Source: Candidatus Heimdallarchaeota archaeon
Lineage (GTDB): Archaea; Asgardarchaeota; Heimdallarchaeia; Heimdallarchaeales; Heimdallarchaeaceae
Direction: 5' to 3'
NCBI GenBank assembly: GCA_030668875.1
Contig: DAOVER010000019.1
Coordinates: forward strand, 1 to 58,650
Length of the DNA: 58,650 bases
Positions 8,200 through 15,470 of this stretch are shown here, piece after piece. The notes beneath the pieces are model-generated. The model searched no databases and had not been told where the DNA came from. It worked only from the letters and a program-made list of their open reading frames with translations. The position numbers and the translations under genes are program-made. Each line of letters opens with the position of its first letter. Within the stretch, counting starts at the first letter, position 1.

Positions 8200-9156
8200 A
8201 TGAAAAAATATTTAGTAACAGGCTCTTATGGGCAAATCGGTCAAGCATTAATTCCCGCCATGCTTAAGAGATATGGGAAGGAAAATGTTATTGCTACAGG
8301 AAGGAAGAAACCTATTCAATTATTCAAAGACTTAGACGTTAATTACAAAAGATTAGACGTGAGAGATCAGTTTGGTTTAAGATCACTAATCGTTGAAAAT
8401 GATATAGATATCATCATTCACAATGCTTCTGTTTTATCTGCAACGGGAGAGAAAAATCCCCAGTTAGCTCATTCAATTAACTTCGAAGGTTTCTATAATG
8501 TTCTAGAAGCATCTAGAGAATTGAAGATTGAACAATTATTTGCTCCTTCTTCTATAGCAGCTTTTGGTCCTACAACTCCTTTGGTAAATACTCCTAATAC
8601 GACTATAATGGAACCGACAAGTATATACGGAATATCTAAGGTTTATGTTGAATTAATGGGTAATTATTATAATTTGAAATATGGATTGAACTTCAGAGCA
8701 CTGCGTTATCCTGGTGTCTTAAGCCCTGAAGAACCTGGAGGTGGAACGACAGATTATGCAATTTGGATCTTCTATGAAGCGCTCAAAAATATGAAGTACA
8801 CTTGTTTCTTAAGTGCAGGCATTAGATTACCTATGATGATGATGTCAGATTGCTTAAAATCAACCTTCGACTTGTTAGAAGCCGATGATTCCAAGCTCAA
8901 ACATCGATCATTTAATGTTACAGGAATGAGTTTCACTCCAGAAGAACTAGCAGATGAAATAAAGAAATACTTACCTGATTTCCAAATCGATTATGAACCC
9001 GATTTCCGCGACGCAATCGCTCGTTCTTGGCCTCAATCGCTTGATGATAGTGTTGCAAGAGAGGAATGGGGTTGGGAACCTGAGTTGCCTTTTGAGAAAA
9101 TGGTTCCAGCTATGTTAGATGGTGTTAGTGAGAGAATTGGTATTTCTTATAAGTGA
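8200..9156 (+). CDS. L-threonine 3-dehydrogenase, SDR/epimerase type
   Basis: 318 residues. Oxidises L-threonine to 2-amino-3-oxobutyrate with NAD+ in the cytoplasm. Seen: an N-terminal Rossmann motif GSYGQIGQAL, DVRD after the second strand, NASVLS, the catalytic Tyr-Lys pair in YGISK (preceded by APSSIAAFG), and the family-specific stretch RYPGVLSPEEPGGGTTDYA followed by LPMMMMSDC. These separate it from sugar epimerases. GGTGA sits 7 nt before the ATG. The gene stands alone, with a T-rich terminator downstream. No 2-amino-3-ketobutyrate CoA ligase is nearby. The name is secure at family level; substrate is by homology. Confidence 0.88.
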   Translation: MKKYLVTGSYGQIGQALIPAMLKRYGKENVIATGRKKPIQLFKDLDVNYKRLDVRDQFGLRSLIVENDIDIIIHNASVLSATGEKNPQLAHSINFEGFYNVLEASRELKIEQLFAPSSIAAFGPTTPLVNTPNTTIMEPTSIYGISKVYVELMGNYYNLKYGLNFRALRYPGVLSPEEPGGGTTDYAIWIFYEALKNMKYTCFLSAGIRLPMMMMSDCLKSTFDLLEADDSKLKHRSFNVTGMSFTPEELADEIKKYLPDFQIDYEPDFRDAIARSWPQSLDDSVAREEWGWEPELPFEKMVPAMLDGVSERIGISYK

Positions 9157-9406
9157 TGCTTTTTTCCTTTTCTTCTTTTATTGCTTTTTCTGAATTTCAA
9201 CAATTTTAGGATAATAAACCAACTTAACAGAAGTTGAAAGGGATGTGGTTCTCTAACATAAATCTTTTTAGAAAAAACAGTTTTAATATCCCAAAGAATA
9301 AATGAAACAGTTTCCCAAATTCTACTAAATCAGAACTTTTCTTATACTTGAAAAGTCAGGTGAAATATGTTTGTTGATATAAGAGATTGAAGTATGGAGT
9401 GATATA

Positions 9407-9658
9407 ATGAAAAAACATGACCTAGTTGCACCATGTGGTGATTATTGTAGTGGTTGTGGACAGTATAACGGACTAATTATTCAAATAGCCAAACTGATGA
9501 AGGAACTTGCAGATCTCTATGGATTTGAATTCCGTTCTAAAGGAGTATTTGATTTCAAGGAATTTGTAAAGGGACTAGACTGGTTTGTCAATAATGCAAA
9601 ATGTCCTGGTTGTCAACAAGAATATTTTTCACAGTTGTTCCTTTGGAAACTTCCATAA
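9407..9658 (+). pseudogene. DUF3795-like cysteine protein, 3' truncated
   Basis: The 83-residue ORF begins like DUF3795 proteins: MKKHDLVAPCGDYCSGCGQY, a helix, then a CPGC motif near residues 66-69. Family members normally continue with more cysteine pairs; here the frame runs into an unrelated short tail (from ~nt 9621) and stops. GGAG precedes the ATG. The tail is the reverse complement of coding sequence of a MoaD-like gene on the other strand, so the 3' half has been lost. Known members are small metal-binding proteins of unknown function. Confidence 0.55.
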
Positions 9659-9740
9659 TTGTTTCTTCTCCTAATTGAGCATTGGGAAGATATTTTCTTA
9701 AAAAAGCATATGATTTTATTCGAATTTTCAATATGTCCAC
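9588..9740 (-). pseudogene. second MoaD/ThiS-like gene, 3' truncated
   Basis: On the minus strand from a GTG at 9740 (an ATG at 9797 is also in frame but overlaps the preceding gene) the protein starts with IKSYAFLRKYLPN and continues with EVSKGTTVKNIL, typical of the first half of a MoaD/ThiS beta-grasp sulfur carrier. It then departs from the family after ~40 residues, near nt 9620, exactly where the opposing DUF3795-like frame loses its family. The C-terminal Gly-Gly half is missing. It is the last gene of the AOR-MoaD operon. Confidence 0.55.
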
Positions 9741-9777
9741 TTCTATGTTACTTTTTTCATGATTTGATATATTCTTC

Positions 9778-10107
9778 TCAAAAGTAATTAACTTCATTAT
9801 CTTTTGATTTACTCGTTATAAACCCATGACCCTTCATATGTTGACCTCCACAGAGCAAATACATGCCAGCTTCGAAGAGGGCTATTCTTGCACCTTTTGG
9901 AATTATCATTTGATGTTGCATTATAGGATTAAAATTAATGAAAATTTCACCAATTTCATCAAAACTCAGATTCAACCGTTTTTCGACTAAATCCGCTAGT
10001 GTTTCACCTTCTTTCCATGCAATTTTTATAGTTGAATCATCTGTTGGACCAGAATTATCAGCTAGTTTTCTCAGTCTGCCGTACAAATGAATTTCTATTT
10101 CTGACAT
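9778..10107 (-). CDS. MoaD/ThiS-like beta-grasp protein linked to AOR
   Basis: 109 residues. Seen: a beta-grasp pattern (EIHLYGRLRKLADN, WKEGETLADLVEKRLNL, IPKGARIALFEAGMYLLCGG). Gly-Gly at ~88-89 is followed by ~20 extra residues (QHMKGHGF and on) instead of being the C-terminus. Known: MoaD-type proteins carry the sulfur for the dithiolene of pyranopterin cofactors and need a free C-terminal GG. Inferred: a cofactor-assembly partner for the AOR encoded 162 nt upstream on the same strand, possibly requiring trimming of the tail, or a non-sulfur-carrier derivative. Confidence 0.65.
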   Translation of the reverse strand: MSEIEIHLYGRLRKLADNSGPTDDSTIKIAWKEGETLADLVEKRLNLSFDEIGEIFINFNPIMQHQMIIPKGARIALFEAGMYLLCGGQHMKGHGFITSKSKDNEVNYF

Positions 10108-10269
10108 TGAATCATCACTTCTGTGTTATTTCCATTAGGGTAGTATTTTAAGGTATATAATTTTTATATTTCACAAGTTCTAAAAATGAAATATTAAAGC
10201 AAGTACAAGTAAGAAAAAAAGAAGAAACACAAGTATTTAAGAAAATAAAATAGAAGAGATTTATCTCTC

Positions 10270-12048
10270 CTAAATATTTTGATAGACAGCATCAAGTTCT
10301 TCATCAGAAACATCAAAAGTTACATCATGAGGTAATAATTTCTCGTCTCTAAAGAATTGTGGTAATCTATCATCCTCTTTAGTAAATCCAGCTTTTTTAT
10401 TAAACTCTTTTTCAATTTTAATGATTTTGGTTCCGACTTCAGTGATGTCATAACTATCTTTACCTAAGAAACCAGCTACTGTTTCTTCTAATCCTTCCAT
10501 TCCTTCTGCTATATCTAGAATTGCAAAGGCAATGAAGAGACAATAACCTGATTGATCTACATAGGCTGTTGTAGATTGGAACGCTCTACTTAGGTCTGCC
10601 TTTTTAGGCCCACGAGGATCGTCTCCACCAGCACTTCCAAGAATTTCAGGAGCGATTGTATATCCCGCAGTATGGTCTGCTCCCATTGCTGTAGTTGCAT
10701 AAGTCACTCCTATTCCTCTTATGGGTCGTGGATCATATGCTGGTAAAGCTTGATTTTTCACAACTGGAACACGATCGACACCCCATGTATCTGCAGCAAA
10801 CTTAGTTCCTTGCATGAAAACTTTTCCATCTTTATCATTGGAATCATAACATTTTTTCAGAAACTTAATTGCTACTTCACCATCACCCCAAGGAATTTTA
10901 CCTGAGTCCATAGCCATAGCAAGTGTATTCCCTGCTTCAATGGTATCCAAACCTAAATCATTGCATATACGATTCAATTTAGCTACATGTTCAAGGTTAT
11001 CAATGGTACAATTTGTACCTAAAGCCCATGCAGTTTCATATTCAAGAGGAGAGACAATAGCTTTTCCAGTTTCTTTGTCAGGTACAACATTGCTGCATTG
11101 TATTATACAACCAGGATGACATGGATGACCATATTTACCTTCTGCTTTATCACCAAATTTCTCATTAGTTTCATCTACAAGAGCATGAACAGCCTCACCA
11201 GAAATATTTTTAGCTCCCTCAAAATATCCTGATCTGAAGTTCTTTGTTGGTAAAGCACCAGCTTCATTGATTATATTCATAAGCACATTTGTTCCATAAT
11301 TCTTAAGAGCACCCTTATCGGTACCTGCTTTTCCACCAGTAACTGCATGTTCTTGAAGAGCAGAGATCATCTTTTTACGTCCTTTATCAAACAATTCCTC
11401 GTTTTTAGGCTTTGGACGTTCACCACCTGTGTCATCAGAAATCACAGCAATAATCCTTTTAGAGCCAAGAACAGCACCTAAACCACCACGACCAGCGTAT
11501 CTTCCTGGATCAGTATTTTCAATATTATTACCAAAAATCCCTGCATTCTTAGATAACCTTTGTCCTGCAATACCGGCACCACATAACCCTGCATTAGGGT
11601 ATTTGTCACCTAATTTTTCTATAAGTTCATATAAACCCATGTCAAAATATTCATTAGCTTTTATGAATTCGACTTTATTTTTAGATATATAGAGGTGGTA
11701 CCAATCATTATGTTGAGGTTTTCCTTCAATAATAACAGCTCGAAGACCTAATCTTGCTAATCTGGTTCCAGTCAATCCTCCTGCATTAGCTTCTTTTATA
11801 CCCCCAGTTAATGGGCTTTTTCCTCCAACAGACATCCTCCCTGAAGATGGGGCAGAAGTTCCTGTTAAAATACCTGGTGCAATAACAATTTTGTTTTCAG
11901 GACCAAGTGGATCAGATTTTGGATCTACTTCATCAGTTACAATTGTACTAGTTAATCCTCTCCCACCAAGCAACTTATATTTTTCAGGAATATCTTCCAA
12001 TTTATAGCTCATATCAGTTACATTTACTCGTAATATTTTATTTTCCAT
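10270..12048 (-). CDS. aldehyde:ferredoxin oxidoreductase family tungstoenzyme
   Basis: 592 residues, the usual AOR size. Converts aldehydes to acids with ferredoxin as acceptor, using a tungsten bis-pyranopterin and one 4Fe-4S cluster. Seen: the N-terminal domain beginning MENKILRVNVTD, GGRGLTS, the pterin-binding region LTGTSAPSSGRMSVGGKSP, GRYAGRGGLGAVLGSK, cluster cysteines in CHPGCIIQC (~307-315) and the distant fourth Cys in GYCLF (~501), plus MGADHTAGYT. The CxxxCxxxC spacing, rather than CxxCxxxC, places it with the CxPGC subgroup of the family. AGGTG lies 6 nt before the ATG. Followed by MoaD-like genes. The physiological aldehyde is unknown. Confidence 0.9.
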   Translation of the reverse strand: MENKILRVNVTDMSYKLEDIPEKYKLLGGRGLTSTIVTDEVDPKSDPLGPENKIVIAPGILTGTSAPSSGRMSVGGKSPLTGGIKEANAGGLTGTRLARLGLRAVIIEGKPQHNDWYHLYISKNKVEFIKANEYFDMGLYELIEKLGDKYPNAGLCGAGIAGQRLSKNAGIFGNNIENTDPGRYAGRGGLGAVLGSKRIIAVISDDTGGERPKPKNEELFDKGRKKMISALQEHAVTGGKAGTDKGALKNYGTNVLMNIINEAGALPTKNFRSGYFEGAKNISGEAVHALVDETNEKFGDKAEGKYGHPCHPGCIIQCSNVVPDKETGKAIVSPLEYETAWALGTNCTIDNLEHVAKLNRICNDLGLDTIEAGNTLAMAMDSGKIPWGDGEVAIKFLKKCYDSNDKDGKVFMQGTKFAADTWGVDRVPVVKNQALPAYDPRPIRGIGVTYATTAMGADHTAGYTIAPEILGSAGGDDPRGPKKADLSRAFQSTTAYVDQSGYCLFIAFAILDIAEGMEGLEETVAGFLGKDSYDITEVGTKIIKIEKEFNKKAGFTKEDDRLPQFFRDEKLLPHDVTFDVSDEELDAVYQNI

Positions 12049-12099
12049 TATAACACCTATTACTAGTTATATTATTAATAACATAAACATTATGTGAAA

Positions 12100-12385
12100 A
12101 AGTTAAAAAAATATCTTTTATAAATTTCTTTAAGAGATTTTGTATCCCTTTTCTCCATTATTCAATCAGAAATAATAAAGTTGGAAATATAATAAGTTTT
12201 GCTACTCCCAGTATTCGTTATCTGTATAGTCAGATATTACTCCTATTGATTCTGGTCTAAGATGTGATAAAACTGATCCTCCACCTTGAACTATTTCAAT
12301 TTCCATTTCAAGGTATTTCTTTTTAATAAGTTCTGCCATATTTTTGAATAATCAAGTCTGCTTCCATGACGATTGTTATACCCTT
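12100..12385. repeat. direct repeat copy A around the FNT-glutaredoxin pair
   Basis: Shares a long stretch with 13793-14066 in the same orientation, including the motif AAATTTCTTTAAGAGATTT, ATTCAATCAGAAATAATAAAG and the degV-derived segment. By eye it is about 80 percent alike over ~275 nt. Homology covers both the dead degV 3' end and ~95 nt of downstream flank, so the duplicated block was larger than the gene fragment. Confidence 0.75.
12203..12385 (-). pseudogene. degV 3' remnant A, frameshifted
   Basis: Read on the minus strand it encodes the C-terminal ~55 residues of a DegV protein, close to the intact copy at 19.5-20.4 kb: ...GGGSVLSHLRPESIGVI then SDYTDNEYWE and TAG. Upstream the match to ITIVYGSRLDYANNMADL persists only if one base is restored before ATGGAAGC and one frame change is allowed near AAAATATGG, so at least two frameshifts are present. 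Homology ends at ~12385. Non-functional as protein. Confidence 0.75.
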
Positions 12386-12485
12386 AGCTCAAACCGTTCT
12401 GTTTTTCTATAGTTGTTTAGAAATTTATTTAAACTAATTCAAAACTTCTTTCAATGGTAATATTTCCAGAAATGAAGCTGTTAAT

Positions 12486-13454
12486 ATGAGTGAATCTAAA
12501 ATCAAAATTGTTGAAGTAATAGATAAAATTGGTCAAGCTAAATGTTGTATGTCTCTAAGAAACATCATGATTTTAGCGATTCTTGCTGGTGTTTATATTG
12601 GTTTTGGGGGGGTATTGTCGATTATTGTAACTCATGATATGCCTGCAAATTTTGGTGTTGGTTTTACACAACTAATTTCTGGTATAGTTTTCTCAGTAGG
12701 ACTGATGTTAGTCGTTTTAGGTGGTGCTGAACTTTTTACAGGAAATAATCTACTAATTATACCTTGCATGGATCGAAAAATAACTCCGTTTCACTTAATT
12801 AAGAACCTTTCAGTGGTTTATATTGGTAATTTTGTTGGTTCTCTTTTATTAGTTGCCATTTTTGTAGGAACAGGAATCTGGAAAAACAATAATTATCTTG
12901 TAGGTGCAAGTTCATTAATAACTGCAAATAGTAAGGTAAATCTCACATTTTTAGAAGCATTTTGTAGAGGAATATTATGTAATTGGTTAGTTTGCTTAGC
13001 TATTTGGATATCTACATCTGCTAAAACAGTAATTGGTAAAATTTTTAGTGTTTTATTCCCAATTATGGCTTTCGTTTCAAGTGGTTTTGAACACTCAATT
13101 GCAAATATGTTTTTCATTCCTTTAGGACTATGGCTGAAAAATTACGATTCAATTGTTTCTGCAGCAGGCTCTCCTGATTTATCGAACCTTACTTGGGGAA
13201 ATTTTTTCTATGGAAATCTTCTTCCTGTTACACTTGGCAATATCTTAGGCGGATTGATATTTGTGGGTTTTCTTTATTGGTTTGTTTATAGAACAAAAGA
13301 CACAATTTGTGGAAGTAGTGATATTCAAAATGGTGAAAAAGATTTGTCTTCCGTAAAAAATAAATCTCAATCTATACCTAATCATATTAGTATAAAAATC
13401 CACAATAACATAAAAAAACGTAAAAACAGTGAGAAATACAAGAAAAAGAATTAA
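12486..13454 (+). CDS. formate/nitrite transporter family channel
   Basis: 322 residues; six hydrophobic segments fill residues ~25-275, then a basic, Lys/Asn-rich cytoplasmic tail of ~45 residues. Seen: FNT hallmarks GGAELFTGNN, the CNWLVCLAIW segment and GFEHSIANM with the conserved pore histidine. Known: FNT pentamers pass formate, nitrite, hydrosulfide or lactate as neutral acids. The substrate is not decidable here; no formate dehydrogenase or nitrite reductase lies in the window, but the AOR operon starts just beyond repeat A. A TATA-like TTTATTTAAAC near 12423-12433 lies upstream. The glutaredoxin gene follows within 26 nt, likely co-transcribed. The unit is framed by direct repeats A and B. 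Confidence 0.85.
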   Translation: MSESKIKIVEVIDKIGQAKCCMSLRNIMILAILAGVYIGFGGVLSIIVTHDMPANFGVGFTQLISGIVFSVGLMLVVLGGAELFTGNNLLIIPCMDRKITPFHLIKNLSVVYIGNFVGSLLLVAIFVGTGIWKNNNYLVGASSLITANSKVNLTFLEAFCRGILCNWLVCLAIWISTSAKTVIGKIFSVLFPIMAFVSSGFEHSIANMFFIPLGLWLKNYDSIVSAAGSPDLSNLTWGNFFYGNLLPVTLGNILGGLIFVGFLYWFVYRTKDTICGSSDIQNGEKDLSSVKNKSQSIPNHISIKIHNNIKKRKNSEKYKKKN

Positions 13455-13479
13455 AAAATAATTTGTGGTTAGATTCCTC

Positions 13480-13743
13480 ATGGTAGAGATAGTCGCGTTT
13501 TATGCAACACATTGGTGTTCAGCATGTAAAAGATTGGGGAATTTTCTTGAAGATCTTGGAGTAGATGTTAACTGGATTGATATAGATAAAGACAAAGAAG
13601 CTTCAGAAATAGTAATTGAATTAAATAATGGAAAAAGAATTATTCCTACAATAGTTTTTTCCGATGAAACTTTTTTGACAAATCCTGACAAGAACCTAGT
13701 TCTTCATAAGCTAGGTTCGAGTATGTATGATGTGCAACAGTAA
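13480..13743 (+). CDS. glutaredoxin/NrdH-like thiol protein
   Basis: 87 residues from the ATG at 13480 (the upstream in-frame GTG at 13465 is less likely). Seen: a thioredoxin-fold start VEIVAFYATHWCSACKRLGNFL with a CxxC redox centre (C-S-A-C), DVNWIDIDKDKEA and the cis-proline segment IIPTIVFSDETFLTNP. Length and motifs fit glutaredoxin-like/mycoredoxin-like small proteins that reduce disulfides in the cytoplasm. It follows the FNT channel closely, so a link to sulfur or redox stress is possible but unproven. T-rich sequence and repeat B follow. Confidence 0.8.
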   Translation: MVEIVAFYATHWCSACKRLGNFLEDLGVDVNWIDIDKDKEASEIVIELNNGKRIIPTIVFSDETFLTNPDKNLVLHKLGSSMYDVQQ

Positions 13744-13792
13744 ATTTATAGATTTGTCCACAGTTATTCATCGTTAGAATACATCATGTGTA

Positions 13793-14066
13793 AAGGTCAA
13801 AAAATATTTTTTTAAATTTCTTTAAGAGATTTTATATCCTTTTTCTCTATTATTCAATCAGAAATAATAAAGTACAAAATCTAATAAGTTTTGCTACTCC
13901 CAGTATTCATCATCTGTATAGTCAGATATTACGCCAATTGATTCTGGACCAAGATGAGATAAAATTGATCCTCCACTTTGAACTATCTCGATTTCCATGT
14001 TAGGATATTTTTACTTGATAATTGCAGCAATATCGTTAGCATATTCCAAATTGCTTCCGTATAGCA
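13793..14066. repeat. direct repeat copy B around the FNT-glutaredoxin pair
   Basis: Partner of 12100-12385, same orientation, ~1.69 kb apart. Together they bracket the two-gene cassette. They could represent the scars of a tandem duplication followed by loss of the degV 5' parts, or a past recombination-mediated insertion of the cassette. Confidence 0.75.
13894..14066 (-). pseudogene. degV 3' remnant B with in-frame stop
   Basis: On the minus strand: YGSNLEYANDIAAIIK, then TAA (14011-14013), then KYPNMEIEIVQSGGSILSHL and on to SDYTDDEYWE with TAG at 13894-13896. The frame is otherwise open and matches the intact DegV at 19.5-20.4 kb, so a single nonsense codon plus loss of the 5' part has killed it. 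Homology fades past 14066. Confidence 0.75.
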
Positions 14067-14277
14067 AAATTTCAAATACCAAGGAGTCTGCTCATTGGTT
14101 TTCGTCTTAATCCAAAGTATAAACACTGGTGGTTGTTATAGGTTCCAACATATGAAATGGTGAGATTACATTCAATTATATCCCAAATAATAAGGAATAA
14201 GGCCATATGTAAGCGGAACAGTAGAAAGAAATGCTTTCATCGCAATAAATATATAGAAATAACATACAAAGAACTAG
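14067..14277. other. spacer without a recognisable gene
   Basis: About 210 nt. The minus strand shows a short open stretch (MKAFLSTVPLTYGLIPYYL, then stop) that might be debris of a membrane protein, but too little remains to name it. No repeats or RNA are seen. Confidence 0.3.
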
Positions 14278-15309
14278 TCAAGCTCGGGATGATGGAAAAA
14301 ACTTCTTATTTTTCACACTTATAGCTACTAAATAGCCAATCACAGATATAATTATACCGCATAAAATATCTATAATAAAATGATGATTGAAATAGATTGC
14401 TCCTAGAAATATGGCCATACTGTAGGGAATAGTTAAATATAGTGATTTTTTCCATTTTTGATGAATACACAAGGTGGCTGATAAAGCGTAAACAGCATGA
14501 ACACTAGGGAATGCTGCAAAAGAGTTTTGTTCGAATGTTCCATAATACCACGAAAAAATATTCACTCCTAAAATCTCATCAATTCTTCCTAGACCAGCTG
14601 TTATATCGTGAGCATAATCTGCTGTAATATCAGGTTGAATAAAACCATATTGATTAATATACCAAGGAGCTGCAGCGGGAAAACTCACAAAGAGAATAAA
14701 GGATAGTAGTGTTACAGTATAGAATGTAATCACAAGAAATTTGAAGTTTTTCTCATCTCCTTTAAAATACAAGTATAATCCAAAAACTAAGGGAACAAAG
14801 GCATGTAATAGATAAATTCCACCTAAAATAAGATCAATAGGAATAGAATATAAAGTTGAATGAAACCATTGATTAGGGGTCATTCCTCCAAAAATCCATC
14901 CAAATAATTTCATCTCTAAGAGATAGATTTCTTCTGTAAGAACACGTGGATACAGCAAATTTTCTTTTATTTTTGACATTAACTCATAAGTAATCCAAAG
15001 TATGAAAAAAGGCAAACTATTAATTAATAATGTAATAGGGGTTTTAGAGGTTTTAAATTTCATCAAATATAGAACAGCAGAAAGAACAGCAAAAAAGAAA
15101 AAAACAATCCCAGATAATAATGAAATAAATACAAATCCTTCTCCATTTAATATAATTAAAATGATATTAAAAAGAAGATAAGCTATAGCAAAATAAATAT
15201 GATATTGTCCACTTCTAAAATCTTGCAATATTTTCTCTGATAACAATGTTTGTTTGAGTTTTATTTTTTCTTCTATTGGTTTAGTGTCTCTACATGTTTT
15301 TGATTCCAA
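14278..15309 (-). CDS. PAP2-superfamily membrane phosphatase/transferase (PAP2_3, AUR1-like)
   Basis: 343 residues with about eight hydrophobic helices. Seen: SFPAAAPWYINQYG, the first catalytic block AAFPSVHAVYA and the second block HHFIIDILCG, giving the His/Asp pattern of the PAP2_3 group that includes yeast inositol-phosphorylceramide synthase. Known: such proteins dephosphorylate or transfer headgroups on isoprenoid or acyl phospholipids at the membrane. The TTG start is supported by GAAGGG just upstream. The gene lies downstream of the radical SAM gene on the same strand. Inferred role: membrane lipid phosphate chemistry; the substrate is unknown. Confidence 0.75.
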   Translation of the reverse strand: MESKTCRDTKPIEEKIKLKQTLLSEKILQDFRSGQYHIYFAIAYLLFNIILIILNGEGFVFISLLSGIVFFFFAVLSAVLYLMKFKTSKTPITLLINSLPFFILWITYELMSKIKENLLYPRVLTEEIYLLEMKLFGWIFGGMTPNQWFHSTLYSIPIDLILGGIYLLHAFVPLVFGLYLYFKGDEKNFKFLVITFYTVTLLSFILFVSFPAAAPWYINQYGFIQPDITADYAHDITAGLGRIDEILGVNIFSWYYGTFEQNSFAAFPSVHAVYALSATLCIHQKWKKSLYLTIPYSMAIFLGAIYFNHHFIIDILCGIIISVIGYLVAISVKNKKFFPSSRA

Positions 15310-15470
15310 TTTTATCCCTTCTTAATATCAATTTACTTATAAAAAAAATAAAAGATGATCAGTTATTCTTTAATACTCTTCTTATTCTACTGATCGTTTG
15401 GTTATTCGTTTAAAGCTTGTTTTTAAAGATTCAAAAGTTCTTTTAATCTTTATTCTTAATTTGAAAAACA

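Noticed and set aside
321..9740. Identical GTGGACATATTGAA at the starts of the longin-type gene and the truncated MoaD gene
   Set aside because: Only ~15 nt are shared and the rest of the genes differ; treated as coincidence.
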